DNA from: Acidobacteriota bacterium
GTDB lineage: Bacteria; Acidobacteriota; Holophagae; Acanthopleuribacterales; Acanthopleuribacteraceae
Length of the DNA stretch: 42,492 bases
Direction: 5' to 3'
NCBI GenBank assembly: GCA_030066195.1
Contig: JASJCB010000095.1
Coordinates: 1 to 42,492, forward strand
Made by a program: the position numbers and the translations under genes. This document shows positions 17,993 to 26,151 of the stretch, in pieces. The notes below the pieces were generated by a model. That model did not search any database and was not told the origin of the DNA. It saw only the letters and a program-made list of their open reading frames with translations. How positions within the stretch are numbered: position 1 is the first letter of the stretch; the number at the start of each line of letters is the position of its first letter.

Positions 17993-19705
17993 ATGAAAGT
18001 CCTTTGCCTGGTGGCCCTGACGGCCCTTTTTGCACTTTTATTTGCCGGAGACGAATCCAATAATCCGCGCCATCCAAACTATCGCCCCAAGGAATTGGTC
18101 TTGTTCAACGGCAAGGTGTTTACATCCGACGAGGATAACCTATGGGTGGAAGCCCTGTTGATCAGAGGATCACGTATCGCCGCGGTGGGTGACAACGATC
18201 ATGTTCAAGCCCAAGCCTCAGCACATGCCGAGAGCATCGACCTCGACGGCCGAACCGTTGTGCCCGGCTTCAACGATGCACACACCCACATGATGTGGCA
18301 TCCCAATTACTACCACGAAATCGACACGGGTAATTTCGTGCCCGGTCCGGGTCCCGGCAGCGCTGAGGTATTCGACCTGTTGCGGGAAGCAGCGGCCGCC
18401 CTGCCGCCCGGCACCTGGATTCACGGCACGGTAGGTGCCGCCTTCCTGGACGACACCTCGGTAGACCGCTTCGCATTGGACGAGGTGGTGCCCAGTCACC
18501 CCGTTAAGTTGAGTTCCTGGGGCGGCCACGGAACCGTCATCAACACCATCGCCATGCAAACCGCGGGCATTTCCGAGGAGGAACCCGATCCTCCCGGCGG
18601 CTTCTACGGTCGCGTGGGCGACACTGATGTACTTAACGGTCGCGTTCACGAATACGCGGAGTGGCGCCTCAAGGGATTTTTGAAGAATCAGGTTCCCACG
18701 GCTTCAGCGGTTCAACAGATCGAGGAGTACACGAATGCCGTTTTGCAGTTCGGCACGACTTCCATTCAAGACATGCCGGTTGGTTTTAGCAAGGCGCAGG
18801 CAGAACGCGTACTGGCCCGGGTGGATCTGCCGATTCGGGTGCGCACCATATGCTTCCCGTTGACGCCCGATGAGGACTGCAAGTCTACCCTAAACAGTTT
18901 CAAATTCAAGAACAGGGCGCGCCCGGGCGTGAGCACCAGGCTTACCTCCTCCGGACTGAAGTACATCTCCGACGGTTCGCCCATCGAGCGCTTCGCCAGG
19001 ATGCGTCAAGAATACTCGGACTTGCCGGGCTGGCTGGGTTTCTATACTTTCGACAGCGTCATCGGCGAAATCGTTACACGCTCCAAAAACGGCAATTTTC
19101 GCGACCAGTTGATCATGCATGCGGTGGGTAACAGCGCCATCGACGAGGTTTTGTTCGAAATGGAAACCCAAGACGAGGGCGGCACCTGGACCGATCGGCG
19201 TACTCGTATCGAGCACGGTGACACCCTGATGCAGGATCAGTTCGACCTGATGCGTCGCCACGATGTGATCCTGGTCCAAAACCCGCTTCACTTCGCCTTG
19301 CCGGAGACCCTGCTGGCGCGCTATGGCGAGGAACGGTTTGCGGTGATGCAACCCCTGCGTTCGGTCATCGAAGCCGGGATTGTGGTTGCGCTTGCCTCCG
19401 ACTTCACCGCGGGTCCCGCCAATCCCTTCCTGGACCTTATGTTCGCTGTTTTGCACCCCACCAATCCGGAGGAGGCGATCACCATGGAACAGGCGGTCAT
19501 CGCCTATACCTGGGGTTCCGCCTATGCCGAACATCAGGATCACCGCAAGGGAACCCTGGAGCCCGGCATGTGGGCTGACCTGGCTGTTTTGAGCCAGGAC
19601 ATTTTCACGATCGATCCTTTCGATGTGCCGGGTACCGTTAGCCTGATGACCTTCGTAGGCGGCGAAATCGAATATGACGCGGGTGTATTTACCATCCAAA
19701 AGTAA
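17993..19705 (+). CDS. Exported amidohydrolase (YtcJ-like, Amidohydro_3 type)
   Basis: The 570-residue protein has a signal peptide (about 1-19) and the composite beta-sandwich plus TIM-barrel plan of metal-dependent amidohydrolases. Visible motifs are VLFNGKVFTSDEDN, the metal-binding HTH (97-99) after PGFNDA, LKYISDGSP, TRIEHGD and ALASDFTAGP, ending with a second sandwich segment (GTLEPGMWADLAVLSQD). Family members hydrolyse amide or related bonds in diverse, mostly unknown substrates. The signal peptide puts this one outside the cytoplasm. A GGAGG precedes the ATG at good spacing. A strong terminator follows within 15 bases, so it is a single-gene unit convergent with the aldolase gene. 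Substrate cannot be predicted. Confidence 0.92.
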   Translation: MKVLCLVALTALFALLFAGDESNNPRHPNYRPKELVLFNGKVFTSDEDNLWVEALLIRGSRIAAVGDNDHVQAQASAHAESIDLDGRTVVPGFNDAHTHMMWHPNYYHEIDTGNFVPGPGPGSAEVFDLLREAAAALPPGTWIHGTVGAAFLDDTSVDRFALDEVVPSHPVKLSSWGGHGTVINTIAMQTAGISEEEPDPPGGFYGRVGDTDVLNGRVHEYAEWRLKGFLKNQVPTASAVQQIEEYTNAVLQFGTTSIQDMPVGFSKAQAERVLARVDLPIRVRTICFPLTPDEDCKSTLNSFKFKNRARPGVSTRLTSSGLKYISDGSPIERFARMRQEYSDLPGWLGFYTFDSVIGEIVTRSKNGNFRDQLIMHAVGNSAIDEVLFEMETQDEGGTWTDRRTRIEHGDTLMQDQFDLMRRHDVILVQNPLHFALPETLLARYGEERFAVMQPLRSVIEAGIVVALASDFTAGPANPFLDLMFAVLHPTNPEEAITMEQAVIAYTWGSAYAEHQDHRKGTLEPGMWADLAVLSQDIFTIDPFDVPGTVSLMTFVGGEIEYDAGVFTIQK

Positions 19706-19718
19706 AACGAAAACCGGA

Positions 19719-19748
19719 AGGGGCTCCGCGGGGAGCCCCTTTCTTTTC
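19719..19748 (+). terminator. Intrinsic terminator after the amidohydrolase
   Basis: AGGGGCTCC (19719-19727) pairs perfectly with GGAGCCCCT (19732-19740) around a four-base loop and is followed by TTCTTTTC. It lies between convergent genes; on the minus strand no U-rich tail follows, so it serves mainly the plus strand. Confidence 0.88.
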
Positions 19749-19751
19749 TAG

Positions 19752-20798
19752 TCAGCCGGTTTGAACCTCGGCAGCGGTTACTTTCAGGGCCTTCGCGGCC
19801 CGGTCGATATCCTCGGCCCCAATGCCGTAATGGGTGACCGCCCGCAAACTTGTTTTGGTCTTGGACAGCAACAGTCCGTTTTTACGGGCTGTTTCGATAA
19901 ACGCCGGCAGGGTGACCTCTCCGACGGGTTCGAAACAGACGATATTGGTTTGCACCAGGTCCATGTCGATGCGAAAGGCGGGTTCATCGGCAATCGCCTC
20001 GGCCAGGCGACGGGCGTTGAGGTGGTCTTCTTCCAAACGATCGGTCATCCGCTCCAGGGCAACAATACCGGCCGCGGCGATCACGCCTGCCTGGCGCATG
20101 CCGCCACCCAGCATCTTGCGCAACCGTCGCGCCTTTTCGATCATGCCCCCGTCCCCGGCCACAATGGAACCGACGGGCGCCGCGAGTCCCTTGGACAGGC
20201 AAAACATGACTGAATCGACCCGGGCGGTAATAACCGCGGCGGGCAAACCCAAATAGCGGGCCGCGTTGAACAAGCGGGCGCCGTCCAAATGAACCTTCAT
20301 GCCGCGATCATCGGCCAGGGTCTTTGCGCGCGCCAGATAATCCAGGGAGAGCACCGGGCCGCCGCATTCATTGTGAGAACTCTCCAGGCACACCAGGCGA
20401 GTGGGCGCCTCGTGCGTATCCAGGTCATTGCGCACTGCAGCGGCCAGTTCCTTCAAGGGTATTTCACCGTCGGATCGCGTTGCAACGGGATGTAACGGCA
20501 CACCGCCCATCACCGAGACACCGCCCGCTTCCCAGTGATAGATATGGGAACGGTCGCCCACCAGGGCCTCCTCTCCGCGACCGCAATGGGCCAATACGGC
20601 GCATACATTGCCCATGGTACCGGTGGGTACAAACAAAGCCGCCTCCTTGCACACCTTTTCCGCGGCCAACTCTTCCAAGCGATTGACGGTAGGGTCTTCT
20701 CCGAGAACATCGTCACCCAGCGGCGCGGTGAGCATGGCTTGCTTCATTTCCGGTGAAGGCAGCGTCACCGTATCGCTTCTCAGATCGACTATATTCAT
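19752..20798 (-). CDS. ltaE: Low-specificity L-threonine aldolase (beta-eliminating lyase family)
   Basis: This PLP enzyme of fold type I cleaves threonine or allo-threonine to glycine and acetaldehyde in the cytoplasm. The 348-residue length is normal for the family. Family landmarks are DLRSDTVTLPSPEM at the start, PTGTMGNVCA, the PLP-contact region HLDGARLFNA (Asp172), and the Schiff-base lysine in CLSKGLAAPVG (Lys203). The ATG has GGGAGG upstream at seven bases. A TACAAT box on the minus strand (20820-20825) could be its -10, without a clear -35. It is convergent with the amidohydrolase and divergent from the small ORF/antiporter pair. Confidence 0.95.
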   Translation of the reverse strand: MNIVDLRSDTVTLPSPEMKQAMLTAPLGDDVLGEDPTVNRLEELAAEKVCKEAALFVPTGTMGNVCAVLAHCGRGEEALVGDRSHIYHWEAGGVSVMGGVPLHPVATRSDGEIPLKELAAAVRNDLDTHEAPTRLVCLESSHNECGGPVLSLDYLARAKTLADDRGMKVHLDGARLFNAARYLGLPAAVITARVDSVMFCLSKGLAAPVGSIVAGDGGMIEKARRLRKMLGGGMRQAGVIAAAGIVALERMTDRLEEDHLNARRLAEAIADEPAFRIDMDLVQTNIVCFEPVGEVTLPAFIETARKNGLLLSKTKTSLRAVTHYGIGAEDIDRAAKALKVTAAEVQTG

Positions 20799-21101
20799 GG
20801 CATCCTCCCACGGCCGTTTATTGTAGCCCGTCCGGCCGGTAACATTCCGGCTGTTCTCATTCGTTTATTTCAGAAAATGCACCGGTATCCACCCATCCAT
20901 GCACACCTCTCGACCTTTACCGCTTGAAGTGGCGAAAATTTATCGGCTTGTGCCCTGTAAAGACATGGTAAGATCTCCGTCTTTAAGGCGCAACGTTTTG
21001 AAAATATGGGTCTAGAATGATGCGACACATGGAAAAAGTATGACCCGCGGGTAGAGAAAAGCGGCGCCATGGAGTTGTCGATCGGATAACGGAGGGTTTA
21101 C
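20799..21101. other. Divergent region upstream of the aldolase and of the small ORF/antiporter unit
   Basis: About 300 bases contain an inverted repeat TAAAGAC (20958-20964) with GTCTTTA (20979-20985) and a seven-codon frame ATG...TAA at 21069-21089. The strong SD ACGGAGGG lies just before the GTG at 21102. No consensus promoter pair stands out. The leader could fold as a cation-responsive RNA, but I recognise no known riboswitch class. Confidence 0.4.
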
Positions 21102-21269
21102 GTGATATCTGCATTGATCTTATCGATTACCGTCTCCTTTTCCATTCTTTCGGGAATGACGAATCGGTTATCGAGTCAAGCTTTAAAGAAACAGGTCGAT
21201 AAGTGGCCTGTAGCTGGTTCTCAGGAATTTGTTCCTACGGTTCCGCAATTCATAAAGCTGGTTGGATAA
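21102..21269 (+). CDS. Small ORF (55 residues) with N-terminal hydrophobic segment, upstream of the antiporter
   Basis: A GTG at 21102 follows GGAGGG at ideal spacing and opens a 55-codon frame ending in TAA at 21267-21269. The product has a hydrophobic start (ISALILSITVSFSIL) followed by a polar tail (SSQALKKQVDKWPVAGSQEF...). It could be a single-pass membrane peptide or a small exported protein. The stop is six bases before the antiporter ATG, whose own ribosome binding site is weak, suggesting translational coupling. I do not recognise a family. A pure leader peptide is the main alternative. Confidence 0.6.
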   Translation: MISALILSITVSFSILSGMTNRLSSQALKKQVDKWPVAGSQEFVPTVPQFIKLVG

Positions 21270-21275
21270 AGATCG

Positions 21276-23147
21276 ATGAGCAAGTTTTTCGGTTTTCTGC
21301 TCTCCTTATTTTTCGTTTCACCTTTTGTCGGCGCCGGCGGCGGCTCTGGATCCGGCGGTAACTTCCCTCCCGCGCTGAACAGCTACGGGGATGCCGAAAT
21401 CTCCGGTCTGGTAGACATCATCGTCCACCGCATAGGTCATTCCCCGTTCAACCTGGCCGCTCTGATCATTTTCTTTTGCGCCATCATCCACACCTTCATG
21501 ACCAGCCGCTTTCTGGCCATTGCCCATCACCATGAACACCGCCACAAAGAGTTGATCAAGCAGGGTAAGGCTCCCAAAGGTTCGGTCTCTTTACGTGAAG
21601 GCGTTTTCCACTTTCTAGGCGAGGTGGAGGTAGTGTTCGGCATGTGGGGCATCGCTTTGGTCGGGGCCATCTTTTATTTTTACGACTGGCACACGGCCGT
21701 GGAGTACTTGACCCACAAGGTTAACTTTACCGAACCCCTGTTCGTCATCGTCATCATGGCGCTTGCATCGACGCGGCCCATTTTGAAGCTGGCCGAAATG
21801 TTAATGGAAAGGATTGCCGGTTTGATGGGCGGACAGTTGAAACACTGGTGGCTGACTCTTCTGACCGTGGGGCCCGTGCTGGGTAGTTTCATCACCGAAC
21901 CCGCCGCCATGACCATCACCGCTCTGTTACTTTCCCAGAAGTTCTACGACCTCGGCCCACGGGATAACTTCAAGTACATGACCCTGGGCCTTCTCTTTGT
22001 GAACATCTCGGTCGGCGGAACGCTGACACATTTCGCCGCACCACCCGTGCTGATGGTGGCCGCGCCCTGGGATTGGGGCATGTCCTTTATGATGAGCAAT
22101 TTCGGTTGGAAGGCCGTCATCGGCATCATTGCCGCCAACTTCCTCTACTTCTCCTCGTATAAGGACGAACTGGCCCGGCTCCAGAATAAATTCGATGTCT
22201 TGAGACTTGAATACGAACTGCGTAACCACTTCATGAACGAGGATGAACTGGGCCGGATCTTCGACGACATAGAATTGGTGCTCAATGATGAGTTGGGTTT
22301 CAAAAATTCTTTTGATGCCAAATGCGCGGAACTCAAGGACGAATTAAGGATAAAGATTATCGAAGGGGTGGTCGAGCGAGAGGTCGACCACCTTACCGAG
22401 GAAGAGATCGCCAACCTGTTCGAAAAGTATTTCGACAAAGTATTCAAAGGTTTCAACAGCGGCGACATGCGCGCCTACGACCGTTTCGAATGGGCCTTCG
22501 AAAAACGTTTCGAAGAGATCAAGCTCAGTGAAATGCGCAAAACGCTACCGGGTCTCCTGCCGGAAAGCCTGCGCGTTCCCTATCGCGACCCCGACTGGGA
22601 TCACCGGGAAGCGGCCGTACCCGCCTGGATCATTCTGGTGCACCTGCTTTTCATGGGTTGGACGGTCTTCACCGCGCACTATCCCGCGCTGTTTCTGGGC
22701 GGCTTTCTTTTCTTCCTGGGGTTCTCACAGGTGACAGTTCACTACCAGAACCGACTGGACCTCAAACCGCCCTTGCTCGTCGGGTTCTTCCTTGCCGGCC
22801 TGGTGGTCCACGGCGGCGTGCAGGGGTGGTGGATTGCACCGGTTCTCAGTTCTCTGGGTGAGGTTCCACTGATGGTGGGCGCCACCGTGCTGACCGCCTT
22901 CAACGATAACGCGGCTATCACCTACCTGGCCACTCTGGTTCCCAACTTCACCGACGAACTGAAGTATGCGGTGGTGGCAGGCGCGGTTACCGGAGGCGGT
23001 TTGACTGTGATCGCCAACGCGCCCAATCCGGCCGGAGTCTCGATCTTGAAGCACCATTTCACGAATGGAATCTCTCCCCTGGGGCTTCTGAAGGCTTCGC
23101 TGATACCCACTGTGATCATGGGCCTGTGTTTCATGCTGGTCCGATGA
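21276..23147 (+). CDS. Putative Na+/H+ antiporter (Na_H_antiport_3 type)
   Basis: The 623-residue polytopic membrane protein starts with a signal-like hydrophobic segment and a Gly/Ser-rich stretch. It then has many hydrophobic helices, including HSPFNLAALIIFFCAIIHTF, VGPVLGSFITEPAAMTITALLL and a matching C-terminal half. A highly charged cytoplasmic-looking insert at about 300-435 separates the two halves. The paired motifs SFITEPAAMT and TAFNDNAAITYLATL resemble the inverted-repeat ion sites of NhaD/arsenite-type carriers. It would exchange cations for protons across the inner membrane, but the ion is not proven. Translation probably couples to the small ORF immediately upstream. An inverted repeat (23171-23191) lies 23 bases after the stop. 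Confidence 0.88.
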   Translation: MSKFFGFLLSLFFVSPFVGAGGGSGSGGNFPPALNSYGDAEISGLVDIIVHRIGHSPFNLAALIIFFCAIIHTFMTSRFLAIAHHHEHRHKELIKQGKAPKGSVSLREGVFHFLGEVEVVFGMWGIALVGAIFYFYDWHTAVEYLTHKVNFTEPLFVIVIMALASTRPILKLAEMLMERIAGLMGGQLKHWWLTLLTVGPVLGSFITEPAAMTITALLLSQKFYDLGPRDNFKYMTLGLLFVNISVGGTLTHFAAPPVLMVAAPWDWGMSFMMSNFGWKAVIGIIAANFLYFSSYKDELARLQNKFDVLRLEYELRNHFMNEDELGRIFDDIELVLNDELGFKNSFDAKCAELKDELRIKIIEGVVEREVDHLTEEEIANLFEKYFDKVFKGFNSGDMRAYDRFEWAFEKRFEEIKLSEMRKTLPGLLPESLRVPYRDPDWDHREAAVPAWIILVHLLFMGWTVFTAHYPALFLGGFLFFLGFSQVTVHYQNRLDLKPPLLVGFFLAGLVVHGGVQGWWIAPVLSSLGEVPLMVGATVLTAFNDNAAITYLATLVPNFTDELKYAVVAGAVTGGGLTVIANAPNPAGVSILKHHFTNGISPLGLLKASLIPTVIMGLCFMLVR

Positions 23148-23170
23148 GTCGACACGGCTCCCAATCCAGT

Positions 23171-23191
23171 ACCCGTTTACCGAAAACGGGT
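23171..23191 (+). repeat. Inverted repeat downstream of the antiporter gene
   Basis: ACCCGTTT (23171-23178) pairs with AAACGGGT (23184-23191) around a five-base loop, 23 bases past the stop. No U-tract follows, so it may be an mRNA-stabilising hairpin rather than a terminator. Confidence 0.5.
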
Positions 23192-23367
23192 TGACAGGTC
23201 ATCACCCCGGCGTCGGACATTGCAACAATTCAAAGCTTTTCACGAATAATACTACTCCGGTCGGATGTGCCGCACACAAGCTGCCGGGCTCACCTGCCTA
23301 AAGAAAATCCTCGTGGTTAGAGGTCGACCTGAACCGCGATTTTTGTTAGCATATTGGCCACGTGTAT

Positions 23368-23397
23368 CCCGGCGCCCCCTGCCGGGTTTTGTCTTTT
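23368..23397 (+). terminator. Intrinsic terminator in the leader immediately upstream of secA
   Basis: CCCGGC (23368-23373) pairs with GCCGGG (23381-23386) and is followed by TTTTGTCTTTT. It ends about 48 bases before the secA ATG. A second small hairpin GCGC-TTCG-GCGC (about 23403-23414) follows before the SD. It may end antiporter transcripts or act as an attenuator for secA. Confidence 0.75.
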
Positions 23398-23445
23398 CAG
23401 GAGCGCTTCGGCGCAAAAGCCTCTTAACAGTGGAGATTGCCACCC

Positions 23446-26082
23446 ATGCTTGGAACTATCGTCAAGAAAGTCTTCGGAACCCAAAACGAGCGGGAACTGA
23501 AACGCATGTTACCAGCCGTCAAGCAGGTCGGGGAATGGGAACCCGAGATGCAAAAACTCTCGGATGACCAACTCCGCGCCAAAACTGACGAATACAAGCA
23601 GCGCCTGGCTGATGGGGAGACCGTGGACGATCTCTTGCCGGAGGCATTTGCTACCGCGCGTGAGGCGGCCGTTCGCACCCTGGGCATGCGCCCCTACGAT
23701 GTACAGGTGCTGGGCGGCATGGTGCTGCATAAGGGCGCCATTGCCGAAATGAAAACAGGTGAAGGTAAAACCTTGACCGCCACCATGCCTCTATACCTGA
23801 ACGCCTTGGAAGGCAAGGGCGCTATTCTGGTCACCGTCAACGATTATCTGGCCAAACGCGACGCCGAATGGATGGGTCAAGTCTACCGTTTTCTGGGTTT
23901 GTCCGTGGGTTGTATCCTCCACGACATGAACGACACGGAACGCCGTGATGCCTATGCCTGCGACATTACCTACGGTACCAACAACGAAATCGGCTTCGAC
24001 TATCTGCGCGACAATATGAAACACCGTGTCGACCAATTGGTACAGCGCGGGTATCACTACGCCATCGTTGACGAGGTCGACTCTGTCTTGATCGATGAAG
24101 CGCGAACCCCGCTCATCATCTCCGGCCCGGCCGAGGGCGGCACCAGCAAGTACTACGACGCCAACAAGATCGTGCTCCAACTGAACCGCGACACCCACTA
24201 CACCGTGGACGAGAAAGACAACCATGCGCTGTTCACCGAGGCGGGTATCCAAGAGGCCGAGCGTCTTTTGGGGCTGACCAACCTCTACGACCCCGCCAAT
24301 ATCGAAATCCTGCACTGTCTGGAACAGGCGCTCAAGGCTCATTTCCTTTTCACCAACGACGTGGACTACCTGGTTCGCGACGGTCAGGTGATCATCGTTG
24401 ACCAACACACCGGTCGTCCCATGCCGGGCAGGCGCTATTCCGACGGTCTGCACCAGGCGCTGGAAGCCAAGGAAGAAGTGACCATCGAGAAGCAGAACCA
24501 GACCATGGCTTCGGTAACCTTCCAGAACTTCTTCCGCATGTTCTCCAAGCTTTCGGGCATGACCGGTACCGCTGAAACCGAGGCCCCGGAATTTCTGAAA
24601 ATTTATGACCTCGGCGTGTTCGTCATCCCCACCAATAAGCCCATTACCCGCGAAGATGCCAACGACTTCATCTACGGCACCCGGGATTGGAAGTTCAACG
24701 CCATCTGTGACGAAATCATCGAACAAAACCAAAAGGGCCGACCGGTTTTGGTGGGTACCATCGCAATCGAGACCTCGGAAATGCTGAGCGCGGTATTGCG
24801 CAGGCGAAATATCAAACACGTGGTCTTGAACGCCAAATACCACGAGCAGGAAGCGGATATCGTGGCCCAGGCGGGTCGCTTGAGCGCGGTCACCATTGCC
24901 ACCAACATGGCGGGTCGCGGAACCGATATCATCCTTGGCGGCAACGCGGAAGCCCTGGCCAAATACGATCTGGCCCGCGATCCCGAGGCAGACTACGATG
25001 CCCTGTTTGAGAAATATACGGCCGTCTGCAAGGAAGAAAAAAAGAAGGTCTTGGATCTGGGCGGCCTTTGCATTATCGGTACCGAACGCCACGAATCGCG
25101 CCGGATCGACAACCAGTTGCGTGGTCGTTCCGGTCGTCAGGGCGACCCCGGCATGACCCGTTTCTACCTCTCCATGGAAGATAAGCTGATGCGTTTGTTC
25201 GGTAATGAGCGTATGAAAACCATCTTGGCCAACAATATGGAAGAGGGCGTACCGATCGAACATAAAATGGTGAACCGCGCGGTGGAAAAAGCCCAGAAGG
25301 CCGTGGAAGCCCGTAACTTCGACATGCGCAAGAACCTGCTGGATTATGACGACGTCATGAACAAGCAGCGGACCACCTTTTACAAGCTGCGCTACGAGTT
25401 GATGACCGGCGACCCCCGTGAGTTCATGAACTCCAAAATCGAGGCCATTTCCCGCTATTTCGTGGAAAGCAACACCGAAGAGCGTGTAGATGACGAGAGC
25501 AAGGCCAAGATGTTCGACAGCTTGAAGAACATTTTGCGTTATCAACCCGACCCGGAGTTGGCAGAAAGCAACCCCTTGAATCCAGATGCGGTGGTGGAGG
25601 ACGTTTGCCTGAAAGTCCGCGAAGCCTATGAGGCCAAGTGGGACGAGTTGGGCGTGGAGCCCGAAACGGTCAAGGAACACGAACGCTTCATCATCCTTTA
25701 CATGGTGGACCAGCAGTGGAAGGACCATATGCGCAATATGGACCACCTGAAGCAAGGCATCAGCCTGATGGGTTACGCCCAGAAGGATCCGCTGATTGAA
25801 TACAAGAAAGCCAGCTTCGAAATGTTCAACGACCTGATGGACCGCATGGACGAAGAAGTCGTCAAAACCCTGGTCTTCCTGAAACCCCAACTCAGCGGCG
25901 AGTCCATGGATCGCATGAGGGAACAGCGCAGGAGAGAGGCGAACGCCATGCGCCGCGCAAGCCAGGGCGATGAGACCGACCGCCCTAAAACCTACCGTCG
26001 CGATAAACCCAAACAGGGCCGTAATGAACCGTGTTATTGTGGAAGCGGCAAGAAATTCAAGCACTGTCACGGCCGTCGCTGA
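23446..26082 (+). CDS. secA: Preprotein translocase ATPase SecA
   Basis: SecA drives secretory preproteins through SecYEG using ATP. The 878-residue product has the full plan: Walker A in MKTGEGKT with Lys108, Walker B-like IVDEVDSVLIDEARTPLIISG, and NMAGRGTDI and GRSGRQGDPG of the second nucleotide-binding fold. It also has the helical scaffold (LLDYDDVMNKQR) and a C-terminal zinc/SecB-binding tail PCYCGSGKKFKHCH. I chose the ATG at 23446 (MLGTIVKKVFG), ten bases after GGAG. A TTG nine bases earlier would sit almost on that site. guaB follows in the same direction after 69 bases without a clear terminator, so the two may be co-transcribed. The U-tailed hairpin just upstream is unusual. Confidence 0.98.
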   Translation: MLGTIVKKVFGTQNERELKRMLPAVKQVGEWEPEMQKLSDDQLRAKTDEYKQRLADGETVDDLLPEAFATAREAAVRTLGMRPYDVQVLGGMVLHKGAIAEMKTGEGKTLTATMPLYLNALEGKGAILVTVNDYLAKRDAEWMGQVYRFLGLSVGCILHDMNDTERRDAYACDITYGTNNEIGFDYLRDNMKHRVDQLVQRGYHYAIVDEVDSVLIDEARTPLIISGPAEGGTSKYYDANKIVLQLNRDTHYTVDEKDNHALFTEAGIQEAERLLGLTNLYDPANIEILHCLEQALKAHFLFTNDVDYLVRDGQVIIVDQHTGRPMPGRRYSDGLHQALEAKEEVTIEKQNQTMASVTFQNFFRMFSKLSGMTGTAETEAPEFLKIYDLGVFVIPTNKPITREDANDFIYGTRDWKFNAICDEIIEQNQKGRPVLVGTIAIETSEMLSAVLRRRNIKHVVLNAKYHEQEADIVAQAGRLSAVTIATNMAGRGTDIILGGNAEALAKYDLARDPEADYDALFEKYTAVCKEEKKKVLDLGGLCIIGTERHESRRIDNQLRGRSGRQGDPGMTRFYLSMEDKLMRLFGNERMKTILANNMEEGVPIEHKMVNRAVEKAQKAVEARNFDMRKNLLDYDDVMNKQRTTFYKLRYELMTGDPREFMNSKIEAISRYFVESNTEERVDDESKAKMFDSLKNILRYQPDPELAESNPLNPDAVVEDVCLKVREAYEAKWDELGVEPETVKEHERFIILYMVDQQWKDHMRNMDHLKQGISLMGYAQKDPLIEYKKASFEMFNDLMDRMDEEVVKTLVFLKPQLSGESMDRMREQRRREANAMRRASQGDETDRPKTYRRDKPKQGRNEPCYCGSGKKFKHCHGRR

Positions 26083-26119
26083 GCGGCCGGGCTTGTCCGG
26101 ACCTGAACAATGCTGAAAG

Positions 26120-26136
26120 GCCCGGATCAGCCGGGC
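26120..26136 (+). repeat. Hairpin between secA and guaB
   Basis: GCCCGG (26120-26125) and CCGGGC (26131-26136) form a perfect six-base stem with a five-base loop. No T-run follows. It lies just ahead of the guaB ribosome binding site and may modulate translation or mRNA processing. Confidence 0.4.
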
Positions 26137-26151
26137 GTTGAAGAGGAAAAG

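Noticed and set aside
23265..23567. SecM-like leader ORF before secA
   Set aside because: The frame runs through the terminator hairpin and into secA, is Arg-rich, has no good ribosome binding site and shows no SecM arrest motif.
23791..26070. A 759-codon open frame antisense to secA
   Set aside because: It is a by-product of the codon bias of secA; its translation has no recognisable domain.
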